Part shown: positions 6,445-15,087 of the stretch, piece after piece
How the letters are laid out: the number at the start of each line of letters is the position of its first letter
How positions within the stretch are numbered: the stretch's first letter is position 1
Source of the DNA: RPQJ01 sp035691185
Lineage (GTDB): Bacteria; Pseudomonadota; Gammaproteobacteria; Steroidobacterales; Steroidobacteraceae
DNA length: 15,087 nt
Reading direction: 5' to 3'
Assembly (NCBI GenBank): GCA_035691185.1
Contig: DASSJN010000187.1
Span: 1 to 15,087, forward strand
The notes under the pieces: model-generated
The model's database searches: none
What the model was told of the DNA's origin: nothing
The model's input: only the letters and a program-made list of their open reading frames with translations
Program-made: the position numbers and the translations under genes

Positions 6445-6677
6445 AGATCGCGATCTCGGTTCCCGACCAGGTGTTCGAGGCCGGCGAGCACCTCGCCCGG
6501 CAGCTAGGCATTTCACGAAGCCAGCTCTACAGCGATGCCCTTGCACAGTATCTGACCGCGCGCGGGGCTGCAGAAGTGACGGCCCGACTCAACCGCATTT
6601 ATTGCGCGGAGGCGGCGGTTATCGAACCTGCGATGATGCGGGCACAGCTCAAGACTCTCGTCGATGAAGCGTGGTGA
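6441..6677 (+). CDS. MazE-like antitoxin (ribbon-helix-helix type)
   Basis: Small protein of 78 residues, the expected antitoxin of the downstream MazF-like toxin. The N-terminus MKIAISVPDQVFEAGEHLARQ has the form of a ribbon-helix-helix DNA-binding fold: a beta strand with alternating residues, then a helix. It is followed by LGISRSQLYSDALAQYLTARG. The C-terminal half (about 45-78) would be the toxin-binding tail. It overlaps the toxin gene by 14 bases, a classic coupled toxin-antitoxin layout. No SD precedes the ATG, so translation may be leaderless or the SD is very weak. An AbrB-type MazE is less likely from the sequence. Confidence 0.82.
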   Translation: MKIAISVPDQVFEAGEHLARQLGISRSQLYSDALAQYLTARGAAEVTARLNRIYCAEAAVIEPAMMRAQLKTLVDEAW

Positions 6678-7002
6678 GTTGTGGTGGGCGTCCCTGTCGC
6701 CGCCGGAAGGGTCCGGGCCCGGCTTTCGACGCCCGGTGCTGGTCGTCCAATCGGATCCATTCAACGCCAGCCGCATCGCCACCGTCGTCGTCGCTGTCGT
6801 CACGTCCAACCTGGCCCTGGCCGATGCGCCCGGCAACGTCCGGCTCGGCAAGTCCGAATCGGGATTGTCCAGACCATCCGTCGTGAACGTGTCGCAACTG
6901 CTGACGATCGACCGCCGGGTCCTGGGCGCGCGCATCCGAGCGCTGCCAGGCGCGACGATGCAAGCTGTCGACGCAGGGCTTCGTCTCGTCGTGGGACTCT
7001 GA
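6664..7002 (+). CDS. MazF/PemK-family mRNA interferase toxin
   Basis: Type II toxin, a ribosome-independent endoribonuclease that cleaves mRNA when freed from its antitoxin. The product is 112 residues, normal for the family. Features are MKRGELWWASL (the family usually opens with a xRGEIWW/VDL-type strand), GFRRPVLVVQSDPFN at 20-34 (conserved Arg and the QSDxFN segment), VVVAVVTSNL at 41-50 and SVVNVSQLLTIDRR at 72-85. The 14-base overlap with the antitoxin and the lack of its own SD point to translational coupling. It converges on the aminotransferase gene with only 12 bases between stops. Confidence 0.9.
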   Translation: MKRGELWWASLSPPEGSGPGFRRPVLVVQSDPFNASRIATVVVAVVTSNLALADAPGNVRLGKSESGLSRPSVVNVSQLLTIDRRVLGARIRALPGATMQAVDAGLRLVVGL

Positions 7003-7014
7003 AGCCCGCAATCC

Positions 7015-8730
7015 TCACCCGACGTTGAAGAACCGCAGATCGCCGAACTCGACCTCGAGCGGCGCCGTGACGACCTTGCCAGGTTCGCCGAGCTTCGCGG
7101 CCCACTCCGCGGCCTGCTGCAGGTAGTGCGCGTAGTACTCACGGCGCGTCTCGGGCGGGAGCGGCCGTTGCTCGCAGCCCTCGCACGCGATCGCGGCCTC
7201 GATCGAGAACCGCTCGTGCTGCTCGGCGCAGGCCCTGTGCGTCCACAGGCCGGTCGCCGCCTCGAACGCGTAGAGCGGCAGGAAGCGGTGGCCACACCGC
7301 GCGATCAGCTCGACCGCCTGGATCACGTACTCCGCGTCGGCGTCGTCCATCGAATAGTGGAAGCCGACGCGACACCAGCCGGGCTTGATGCCCTGGAAGC
7401 CCTTGCGCACCCAGTCGCGATAGAGCTCCGAGGTCGGCTGGTCGATGCCGAGCAGGCGGTGCCCGTACGGGCCGGCACAGGAGCAGCCGGCGCGCGACTG
7501 GATGCCGAACAGGTCGTTGAGCAACACCGTCACGAACTTCGGGTGCAGGTAGCGGCCGCGCGCATCGCGCAGGTTGAACGCGACGATGCCGATGCGTCGC
7601 GCGGGGTCGGGGTTGCCGAGGATCTCGATGCGGTCGTCGCTCGACCAGCGACTCATCGCGCGCTCGATCAGCTCGCGTTCGCGCGCCTCGATGCGCTCGA
7701 CGCCGATGTGACGCTTCAGGTCGAACGCGAGCGCGGCCTTCAGCGTCTGCAGCACGCCCGGCGTGCCCGCCTTCTCGCGCTCCTCGACGTCGGCGATGAA
7801 ATCCTGGTCGAACGGGCTTACGTAGTCGACCGTGCCGCCGCCGGCGACGCTCGGCGGCAGGTCGCGGCAATACAGCCGCTCGTTGAACACGAGCACGCCG
7901 CTCGAGCCGGGCCCGCCGAGGAACTTGTGCGGCGAGATGAACACCGCGTCCATCGAGGCGTCGCCGCCCGCGCCGTCGTCCGGCGGGTTCATGTCGACCT
8001 CGACGTACGGCGCGCTCGCGGCGAAGTCGAAGCACGCGTAGGCGTCGTGCGCATGCAGCAGTGTCGCAATCTCGCGCGTCGGTGAGCGCATGCCCGTCAC
8101 GTTGGACGCCGCCGAGAACGAGCCGATCCGCATCCGGCCCCGGTACTCGGGTGCCTGCAGCAGGCGCTCGAGGTGGGCGAGGTCGATGCCGCCGTCGTCG
8201 GCCAAGTTGACTTCCACGACGGTCGCGAGCCCCTGGCGCCAGGTGACCTCGTTGCTGTGATGCTCGTACGGGCCGACGAACACCACCGGCTGCTTCGACT
8301 GCTGGTACTGCCGGAACGCCTCGAACCGTTCGTCGCCCAGGAATTGCCGCAGGTGCTCGCCGACCGTCCGCCGCGTGGCCGGCGACAGCGCGACGCCCAG
8401 GATCTGCTGCAGCTTGTCGATCGCGCCGGTGGCGCCCGTCCCGCATGCGACGATCCGGCCGTGCGGGCCCGCGTTGACCGCGTCCTTGATCGTGCGTTCC
8501 GCCTCGTGCAGCAGCCGGCTCATGCTGCGGCCGGTCAGGTCGTCCTCGGTGTGCGTGTTGGCGTAGTTGCGCTGCAGGTTCTGCAGGTAGCGCTCGACGA
8601 ACGCGAGGCAGCGGCCGGACGCGGTGTAGTCGCAGTACACCATGAGCCGCCGCCCGAACGGCGTGTCGAACGTGGAGTCGATGCCGACGATCTGCGAGCG
8701 CAGGTATTCGAAGGTCCAGGGGTGAGACAT
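7015..8730 (-). CDS. Large class V aminotransferase / cysteine desulfurase-like PLP enzyme
   Basis: Pyridoxal-phosphate enzyme of the class V fold (SufS/IscS/Csd relatives), 571 residues, about 150 more than SufS. Features are CGTGATGAI at 96-104 (phosphate-binding region), GPYEHHSN at 153-160, CFDFAASAP at 233-241 (Asp235 for the PLP nitrogen), and the PLP lysine Lys269 in ISPHKFLGGPGSSGVL. QSRAGCSCAG at 411-420 puts Cys418 where SufS has its persulfide cysteine. The C-terminal extension (about 490-571) has a CEGC motif at 516-519. I chose the start MSHPWTFEYLR because conserved-looking sequence begins there. The open frame continues upstream through repeat copy E to 8862, but no SD supports it. 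Substrate unknown: it could be a desulfurase, selenocysteine lyase or another PLP lyase. Confidence 0.85.
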   Translation of the reverse strand: MSHPWTFEYLRSQIVGIDSTFDTPFGRRLMVYCDYTASGRCLAFVERYLQNLQRNYANTHTEDDLTGRSMSRLLHEAERTIKDAVNAGPHGRIVACGTGATGAIDKLQQILGVALSPATRRTVGEHLRQFLGDERFEAFRQYQQSKQPVVFVGPYEHHSNEVTWRQGLATVVEVNLADDGGIDLAHLERLLQAPEYRGRMRIGSFSAASNVTGMRSPTREIATLLHAHDAYACFDFAASAPYVEVDMNPPDDGAGGDASMDAVFISPHKFLGGPGSSGVLVFNERLYCRDLPPSVAGGGTVDYVSPFDQDFIADVEEREKAGTPGVLQTLKAALAFDLKRHIGVERIEARERELIERAMSRWSSDDRIEILGNPDPARRIGIVAFNLRDARGRYLHPKFVTVLLNDLFGIQSRAGCSCAGPYGHRLLGIDQPTSELYRDWVRKGFQGIKPGWCRVGFHYSMDDADAEYVIQAVELIARCGHRFLPLYAFEAATGLWTHRACAEQHERFSIEAAIACEGCEQRPLPPETRREYYAHYLQQAAEWAAKLGEPGKVVTAPLEVEFGDLRFFNVG

Positions 8731-8746
8731 GCGCGGGATATTAGCG

Positions 8747-8791
8747 CCCTCACCCGCGCTGCGCGCGACCTCTCCCGCTGAGGCGGGCGAG
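8747..8791. repeat. GC-rich palindromic repeat, copy E
   Basis: Nearly identical to copy C inside cbbX over about 45 bases: CCCTCACCCGCGCTGCGCGC, then CTCTCCCGCTGA and GCGGGCGAGGT. I count two mismatches. It lies in the 155-base divergent spacer between the aminotransferase and the small gene at 8886. Its minus-strand translation SPASAGEVARSAGEG is in frame with the aminotransferase, about 6 codons before the chosen start. Confidence 0.75.
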
Positions 8792-8885
8792 GTGATCAGG
8801 GCTTTCCGCGCATACCGCCGGCCGCCCGCACGGGCTACCATCGGAGGTGCCGGGAACGTCATCGGCGTGAACGGGAGGAACGGCC

Positions 8886-9134
8886 ATGTTGCACGGGCAT
8901 CGATCGCTACGCCAGGTCGGCGCGCAGGATCCGGAACTCCGCAATTCGCCGATCGCAGAGGAAGAAGACGAGGATACGGACGTCGTCCGCCAGCAACTGC
9001 CGGGCGCGGCCGTGTGCTATTTCAACGGCTCCGAATATCCCCACGGGGAGTACGTCGTCAGCGGCTCGCAGGTGCTGCGCTGCAGTTACGGCGTCTGGAT
9101 CGATTCCGGCTCGGCGGACGAACGCAACCCATAG
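8886..9134 (+). CDS. Small two-cysteine hypothetical protein
   Basis: Small protein of 82 residues without signal peptide or membrane segment. The first 40 residues are polar, with an acidic run EEEDEDTD at 25-32. The second half, VCYFNGSEYPHGEYVVSGSQ then VLRCSYGVW, has Cys44 and Cys66 framing a small beta-rich module. It vaguely resembles short DUF1496-like domains with a CxYxGxxYxxGxxV pattern, but that is from memory. A strong SD GGGAGGAA lies about 5 bases before the ATG, which supports real translation. Its last 49 bases overlap the 3' end of the convergent histidine kinase gene. Function not recognised. Confidence 0.68.
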   Translation: MLHGHRSLRQVGAQDPELRNSPIAEEEDEDTDVVRQQLPGAAVCYFNGSEYPHGEYVVSGSQVLRCSYGVWIDSGSADERNP

Positions 9135-10438
9135 TCCGGCGACGGGGCGGGCGGCAGCCACAACCGTACCACGGCGCCCGGGCCGTCGGCCCGGTTGCCC
9201 GCCTCGAGCGTGCCGCCGTGCGCCTCGATGATCTCGCGGCACAGCGTGAGGCCGAGCCCGCTGCCCGCGGGCTTGGTCGAGTAGAACGGCAACAGCGCGT
9301 TGGTGAGCACTTCCGGCGTCATGCCCGAGCCGCGGTCGCGCACCTCGATCGTCCAGCCGCCGCGATGCGCCTGGACGCGAACGCTCGTGCCGGCCGGCGG
9401 TGAGCCCGCTTCGGTCGCGTTCTTGAGCAGGTTGATCATGACCTGCTCGAGCTGCGACTCGTCGAACCAGGCCGCCCCCGACGGCAGCACGTCCTCGACC
9501 GTGAACGGCGTGACCGCGCGCAGCGAGTCGAGGAAGCGGCGCCACTCGACCTGCGTGGGCCGCGGCTTCGGCAGTTTGGCGAAGCCCGAGTAACCCTCGA
9601 CGAAGTGCGACAAGTGCTGCATGCGGTCGTCGATCGCGCCGAACACGCGCTGGAGCTGCGCCGGGTCGGGGTCCTGTGCCAGGCGCTGGCCCGACTGTGC
9701 CAGCGAGGCGATCGGCGCGACCGAGTTGTTGATCTCGTGCGCGATCACGCGGATGACTTTCTTCCAGACCGCGACTTCCTGCGCGTTGAGTTCGCGCGTC
9801 AATTGCTTGAGCAGCCGCAACCGGTGCGGCTGGCCGTTCAGCAGGAACTGCCGGTGCGAGACGTGGAAGACCTGCGCGTCGTCGCCGAACTGCGCGGTGA
9901 ACAACTGGTCGCGCGTGTCCTCGAGTGCTTCACGCAACGCGTGCGGTTGCGGTTCGAGCAGCGGCGCGAGCGCGAGCCCTTCGAGTTTGCGGCCGCCCGA
10001 CAGCAGCTGGCGCGCGGCAATGTTGCCGTAGAGGATCGTGCCGGTCGCGTTCGTGAGCAGCATCGCGAGCGGCGAGGCCTGGATCACCGTGTCGAGCAGC
10101 AGTTCGCGCTGGTACAGGTCCTGGCGCTGCGACCGCAGCTTCGAGCCCAGCCCGTTGTACCCCGCCACCAGCCGCCGCAATCGCGGTTCGGGCGGCTCCG
10201 CGATGCTGACGCTGTAGTCGCGATCGTGCAGGCTCCAGAGCCCGTCCGCGAGGGCGTCGAGCAACGCCTCCTGGCGCTTGAGCGAGCTGCGCACCCAGTA
10301 CGTGAGCAGGCCGTACGCCGCGAGCGTGCACAGCAACGCGAGGAGCTTGGGGCCAGGAGCGAGCTCGGCGAGGCCCACTGCCGCCAGCGTCAGGGCGCAG
10401 AGTGCCAGCAGGAAGGCCGTGACCCGGCGCTGGCGCAT
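9086..10438 (-). CDS. NtrY-like sensor histidine kinase
   Basis: Membrane-bound sensor kinase, 450 residues, partner of the adjacent sigma-54-type regulator. Two transmembrane segments lie at about 6-25 and 30-48, with almost no periplasmic loop, so the signal is probably sensed in the membrane or cytosol. A HAMP-like/linker region follows, then a PAS-like domain at about 110-210. The phosphoacceptor is His234 in VIAHEINNSVAPIASL. The catalytic domain carries an N-box (QVMINLLKNATEA, 332-344), G1 DRGSGM (368-373), an F-box-like PFYSTKP and G2 GSGLGLTL (392-399). The C-terminal 20 residues after RLWLP are not domain-like and overlap the small convergent gene. The start is 3 bases after the regulator stop, with a GGAAGG SD inside the regulator gene. 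Confidence 0.92.
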   Translation of the reverse strand: MRQRRVTAFLLALCALTLAAVGLAELAPGPKLLALLCTLAAYGLLTYWVRSSLKRQEALLDALADGLWSLHDRDYSVSIAEPPEPRLRRLVAGYNGLGSKLRSQRQDLYQRELLLDTVIQASPLAMLLTNATGTILYGNIAARQLLSGGRKLEGLALAPLLEPQPHALREALEDTRDQLFTAQFGDDAQVFHVSHRQFLLNGQPHRLRLLKQLTRELNAQEVAVWKKVIRVIAHEINNSVAPIASLAQSGQRLAQDPDPAQLQRVFGAIDDRMQHLSHFVEGYSGFAKLPKPRPTQVEWRRFLDSLRAVTPFTVEDVLPSGAAWFDESQLEQVMINLLKNATEAGSPPAGTSVRVQAHRGGWTIEVRDRGSGMTPEVLTNALLPFYSTKPAGSGLGLTLCREIIEAHGGTLEAGNRADGPGAVVRLWLPPAPSPDYGLRSSAEPESIQTP

Positions 10439-10441
10439 CGG

Positions 10442-11809
<1,368 letters not shown>

Positions 11810-11843
11810 CGTCCTCTCGGCGTCGGGCCTCGCCCGGGCGGGT

Positions 11844-13049
11844 TCAAACCGTGCGGGTGGCGACCGCCGGCGACACCAGCGAGGCACGGCGTGCCGGTCG
11901 CAGCGCGGCGGCCAGGCTCACGAGCCAGAGTCCCAGCGCGCCCCCCACGAGATAATAGAGCTTCAGGCGCGGGAGTTCGAACGTCGTGCTGAGCCAGTAG
12001 CCGAGCACGAGCGCGAGCACGCACCCGACGACGACGCCCACGGTCGTGATCAACCAGTTCTCGGCGAGGAAGTAGCGCAGGATGTCGAGCCGGCGCGCCC
12101 CGACGGCCCGGCGCGTGCCGATCTGCTTGGTGCGCGTGCTGACGTTGAACGCGGCGAGACCGAAGATGCCGAGCGCCGCGATGCCGATCAGCAGCACGAT
12201 CACCACGAGCAGGTACACCGCCATCGCGCGATCATCGGCGTAGGTCGAGGCCGCGACGTAGTCGAGCGCACGCGTCTTCAGCACCACCCGGCCATTGTCG
12301 ACCTTGCCGAGCGCCTCCTCGGTCTGCTTCATCAGCGCATCGCGCTGGCCGGGCGCGGCCCGGACCAGGTAGCGGGCGTACTGTTCGTCGGCAATGACCG
12401 GCGTCAACGCGACGTTGCCCACCTTCTCCCAGCTCGGCCAGGAGCCGTGCATGCGGTCGATGATGCCGACGATGCGGATCGGCTGGCTCAGTACGCTGTA
12501 GACGGTCTTGCCGAGCGCGGGTTCGTCCGGGAACAGCTCCTTGGCGAGTTCGCGCGTCACCAGCATCTCGGGTGGCGCCTCGGAGCTGTTGCGCGGGAAC
12601 TTGCGCACCGCGGACGGATCGAGGTCGCGGCCCTGCGCGATCCTCACGCCGAGCGCCTCCACGCCGTACTCGTCGACTTCGAAGTAGTTGAACTGCCCGC
12701 GCTGGCCTTTCTCGTTCGGCTCCGTGTAGACCGCGGTGCTCGAGCCGCCGCCCGACAGCGGCACGGCGTTGATCGTCGTGGCGGCGACGACGCCGGGCAG
12801 GCCGCGCAGGATCGCGAGGTCCTCGCGCATGGTCACTTCGCCGTTGAACTTCTCGCCCGCCGGCGTCCAGCCGATGACGAAGGTGTTGGCGAGATCGAGG
12901 CCCGGATCGCGGTTGATCAGCTCGTAGCGCTGCACGACGATGTAGAGCGAATTCACCGTGATCGCGAGCGCGAGCGCGATCTGCAGCGCGACCAGGATCG
13001 CGCCCGTCGGGCTGCGGCGCAGCGAACTCAGGATGTGCTTGAAATCCAT
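11844..13049 (-). CDS. FtsX/MacB-family ABC transporter permease (second subunit)
   Basis: Inner-membrane permease, 401 residues, with the MacB/FtsX topology. One N-terminal TM helix (about 16-38) is followed by a large periplasmic MacB_PCD-like domain (about 45-270) and three C-terminal TM helices (about 276-300, 333-353, 364-384). The cytoplasmic coupling motif KQIGTRRAVGARRLDILRYF (308-327) is typical of FtsX domains and contacts the ATPase. The start MDFKHILSSLRRSP is supported by an AAGGA SD about 8 bases upstream. The frame is open far upstream but overlaps the preceding permease there, so the longer version is a shadow. Its gap from the preceding permease is 20 bases, to the regulator 34. 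It likely pairs as a heterodimer with the preceding permease. Confidence 0.92.
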   Translation of the reverse strand: MDFKHILSSLRRSPTGAILVALQIALALAITVNSLYIVVQRYELINRDPGLDLANTFVIGWTPAGEKFNGEVTMREDLAILRGLPGVVAATTINAVPLSGGGSSTAVYTEPNEKGQRGQFNYFEVDEYGVEALGVRIAQGRDLDPSAVRKFPRNSSEAPPEMLVTRELAKELFPDEPALGKTVYSVLSQPIRIVGIIDRMHGSWPSWEKVGNVALTPVIADEQYARYLVRAAPGQRDALMKQTEEALGKVDNGRVVLKTRALDYVAASTYADDRAMAVYLLVVIVLLIGIAALGIFGLAAFNVSTRTKQIGTRRAVGARRLDILRYFLAENWLITTVGVVVGCVLALVLGYWLSTTFELPRLKLYYLVGGALGLWLVSLAAALRPARRASLVSPAVATRTV

Positions 13050-13069
13050 GTGCGTGTGTCCTTGGGCGA

Positions 13070-14404
13070 TTATTGCGTCTTGAGGTACACGGCGGGCGCC
13101 GTCCGCCCGATGCGCCACGAGGGGTAGAGGCCGGCCACGGCGCCCGCGACCAGCGAGAGCGCGAGCGTCACGACCACGACGATCGGGTCGATCGCGGTCA
13201 GGCGCTCGTAGGCGTCGCGGTTCCAGTCGGAGTCGTAGAACGACCGGATCCCGGCCAGCCCGCCGACCGCGAGCAGCAGGCCGAGGGCCCCGCCGGCGAG
13301 CCCGAGCAGCAGGACTTCCATCATGTGCTGGCGCACGATGTCGCGCCGGCTCGCCCCCAGCGCGCGACGCAGGCCCGTCAACGGCGCTGCGTTCAGGAAC
13401 TTGGCGAGCAGCAGGCCGACGACGTTGACCAGGCAGACGCCGAGGAACAGCAGCGCGATGCCGATCAGCACGCGGTTGTCCTTCTGCACGACCTCGTTCC
13501 GGTCGAGCCACTGCTGCACGTCGTAGAGCCGGTTGTTGAGCGGGCGCTCCATGCGCCCCGCCGCCTTCTGGCTGCGCGCGTAGTTGTCGAGGAAGGCCTG
13601 GTAGCGGTCGCGGTCGGCGGCCGTGGGCAGCTCGACCCACGTCTGCAGCCAGACGCACTCGGAGTTCAGGAAGTCCTGGTAGGAATTGAGCGACTCGCTC
13701 TTCCAGCAATTCGTGTTGCCGTAGACGGGCAATTCGAGTGCGCGACCCCAGCCGAACGGGACGTAGGCGTCCTCGGGGTCCTCGAATGCGCCGTTGTTGA
13801 GGTCGAAGAACCGCGGGCTCGGCGCGTAGGGGCGCAGCACGCCCGCCACGCGGTATTCCCGGGCGCCGATCCTGATCGTGCGGCCGACGCTGTTCTCGCC
13901 GCCGAAGACCTTCTCGTTGGTTTCGTCGCTCAGCACCACGACCGGATGCGGGCCCGCGTCCGCCGCGGCGTCCCAGCCCTGGCCGTACTGGAACGGCACG
14001 TCGAACATCGGGAAGAACTCGTGCGTCGTGACGCGCAGCTCGGCCGTGAAGGGCTTGACGCCCTGGCGCTCCGGCAGCACGAGCCCGCCCGACTTGTACA
14101 TGATCAGGCTGCGCGGCGCGGCCCTGGAGCCGTACAGGTACGTCGCGTCGCGGTAGGTCATCAGCTGTGGCGGGTGCTCCGGCGTCTCTTCGTCGTAGGG
14201 CTCGTCCGGGTCCCAGGTGTCGAGCGTCACCGCGTGCAGCACGGCGCTCTTCTGCGGGATCGGGTTGGTCGCCATCGCGTGGTAGACGGTGAACGTCACC
14301 GCGCACACGGCGATGCCGAGCGCGATCGCGAGCACCATCAGCGCCGAGAGCCCCGGATTGCGCCGGATGCTGTGCCAGGCGAGGCGGAAATCGTAAGCGT
14401 ACAT
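13070..14404 (-). CDS. FtsX/MacB-family ABC transporter permease (first subunit)
   Basis: Inner-membrane permease, 444 residues, with the same architecture. TM1 is at about 19-42, the periplasmic domain at about 45-305, and TM2-4 at about 312-336, 362-386 and 407-427. LTGLRRALGASRRDIVRQHM (342-361) is the FtsX coupling segment. The periplasmic domain contains Cys233 and Cys250 and a VPFQYGQGWDAAADAG stretch typical of MacB_PCD domains. The SD AGGGA lies about 8 bases before the ATG. It is diverged from the second permease rather than a duplicate copy, and the two plus the ATPase form the expected ABC export/mechanotransmission set. No outer-membrane TolC or MFP adaptor gene is visible in the window; it may lie beyond the right edge. 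Confidence 0.92.
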   Translation of the reverse strand: MYAYDFRLAWHSIRRNPGLSALMVLAIALGIAVCAVTFTVYHAMATNPIPQKSAVLHAVTLDTWDPDEPYDEETPEHPPQLMTYRDATYLYGSRAAPRSLIMYKSGGLVLPERQGVKPFTAELRVTTHEFFPMFDVPFQYGQGWDAAADAGPHPVVVLSDETNEKVFGGENSVGRTIRIGAREYRVAGVLRPYAPSPRFFDLNNGAFEDPEDAYVPFGWGRALELPVYGNTNCWKSESLNSYQDFLNSECVWLQTWVELPTAADRDRYQAFLDNYARSQKAAGRMERPLNNRLYDVQQWLDRNEVVQKDNRVLIGIALLFLGVCLVNVVGLLLAKFLNAAPLTGLRRALGASRRDIVRQHMMEVLLLGLAGGALGLLLAVGGLAGIRSFYDSDWNRDAYERLTAIDPIVVVVTLALSLVAGAVAGLYPSWRIGRTAPAVYLKTQ

Positions 14405-14438
14405 CGTGGTGTTCCCTGCCCTGCGTGCGTCTGCCGGA

Positions 14439-15087
14439 TCAGCCGTAAGCCGCGTCCGCCGTCGGCGGGTGCAGTGGCGTGACGTTGGCCACGTGCGGCT
14501 CGTACGGCTTGTAGTCCGTGATCTGGCCGTCGATGACCTGCACGTTGCGGTGCGCGCGCCGCGCGAGTTCCGGGTCGTGCGTGACCATGACGATCGTCGT
14601 GCCCATGCCGTTGATCTGCTCGAGCAGGTCCATCACCTGGCGCGCCATCAGCGAGTCGAGGTTGCCCGTGGGCTCGTCGGCGAGCAGCAGCGCGGGGTCG
14701 CCCGCCAGGGCGCGTGCGATCGCGACGCGCTGTTGCTGCCCGCCCGACAACTGGGACGGCAGGTGCTTCATGCGCGAGCTCAAGCCCACCAGGTCGAGCG
14801 CCGAGGTGATGCGCTCGCGACGCTCGGCGGCCGGCATGCGCCGGTAGCGCAGCGGCACGTCGACGTTGTCGTAGACGTGGAGGTCGGGGATCAGGTTGAA
14901 GCTCTGGAAGATGAAGCCGATCTTGTGGTTGCGCACGCGCGAGCGAGCGTCGTCGTCGAGGCGGCTGACGTCGTCGCCGTCGAGGCGATAGCTGCCGCTG
15001 TCGAAGGTCTCGAGCAGTCCGGCGACGTTCAGGAACGTGGTCTTGCCCGAGCCCGAGGGGCCCATCACCGCGACGAACTCGCCCTTC
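14439..15087 (-). CDS. MacB/LolD-type ABC transporter ATP-binding protein (5' end outside window)
   Basis: ATPase that powers the two adjacent permeases. The visible part, about 215 residues, starts in frame just before Walker A (KGEFVAVMGPSGSGKTT), so only about 30-40 N-terminal residues are missing. Motifs are Walker A GPSGSGKTT, Q-loop FIFQSFNLIPDL, the signature LSGGQQQRVAIARA, Walker B LLLADEPTGNLD and the switch MVTHDPELA. The C-terminal tail after VQVIDGQITDY is a divergent His/Pro-rich stretch. It precedes the first permease by 34 bases. LolD, FtsE and MacB ATPases look alike at this level; the paired permeases favour a MacB-like transporter. Confidence 0.94.
   Translation of the reverse strand, partial: KGEFVAVMGPSGSGKTTFLNVAGLLETFDSGSYRLDGDDVSRLDDDARSRVRNHKIGFIFQSFNLIPDLHVYDNVDVPLRYRRMPAAERRERITSALDLVGLSSRMKHLPSQLSGGQQQRVAIARALAGDPALLLADEPTGNLDSLMARQVMDLLEQINGMGTTIVMVTHDPELARRAHRNVQVIDGQITDYKPYEPHVANVTPLHPPTADAAYG

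Noticed and set aside
11844..14306. 820-codon minus-strand frame that would fuse extra sequence to the second permease
   Set aside because: The upstream part is an out-of-frame reading of the first permease. The real start at 13049 has an SD and a proper TM1 helix.
14405..14438. Sigma-54 (-24/-12) promoter between the ATPase and permease genes
   Set aside because: No GG-N10-GC element resembling TGGCAC-N5-TTGC was seen on the minus strand. Any such promoter is more likely beyond the right edge.

Overview
The window is GC-rich, gene-dense proteobacterial chromosome. The main signature is a compact Calvin-Benson-Bassham (CBB) cluster encoding red-type (form IC-like) RubisCO, its activase CbbX, a class I fructose-1,6-bisphosphatase and a class I (bacterial) phosphoribulokinase, with a divergent LysR regulator, CbbR. 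Gene content and the style of the intergenic palindromes suggest a Beta- or Gammaproteobacterium. The efflux/two-component module at the right end resembles arrangements I associate with Xanthomonadales, but this is inference and not a taxonomic assignment.

Layout, left to right. 1-200 (-): 3' part of a RelE-like toxin gene whose 5' half seems replaced by a palindromic repeat; it runs off the window. 197-5221 (-): cbbL, cbbS, cbbX, fbp (cbbF) and prk (cbbP), transcribed right to left with gaps of 8 to 40 bases. 5222-5429: divergent control region with two matching LysR-type boxes 22 bases apart and a large inverted repeat that ends just before cbbR. 5430-6392 (+): cbbR. 6441-7002 (+): a two-gene toxin-antitoxin module with a ribbon-helix-helix-like antitoxin and a MazF/PemK toxin. 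7015-8730 (-): a large class V aminotransferase/cysteine desulfurase-like protein of unknown role. 8886-9134 (+): a small two-cysteine protein. 9086-15087 (-): ABC ATPase (cut by the window edge), two FtsX/MacB-type permeases, a sigma-54-type response regulator and its histidine kinase, apparently one operon.

How the parts work together. RubisCO (CbbL/CbbS) fixes CO2 on ribulose-1,5-bisphosphate. CbbX remodels inhibited RubisCO, Fbp drives the regenerative branch, and Prk regenerates the RubisCO substrate. CbbR very probably controls the operon from the two boxes. The right-hand module looks like an envelope-stress or efflux MacB-like transporter under its own NtrY/NtrC-like two-component system.

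The most unusual feature is a family of GC-rich palindromic repeats (CCCTCACCC...GGGTGAGGG style). Copies lie at both ends of the cbbX reading frame, in frame, adding about 40 residues at the N-terminus and about 19 at the C-terminus. A related copy supplies the N-terminus of the truncated toxin, and another sits in frame just upstream of the aminotransferase. I found no tRNA, rRNA, CRISPR array, insertion sequence or convincing intrinsic terminator. No stretch longer than 300 bases lacks a gene.
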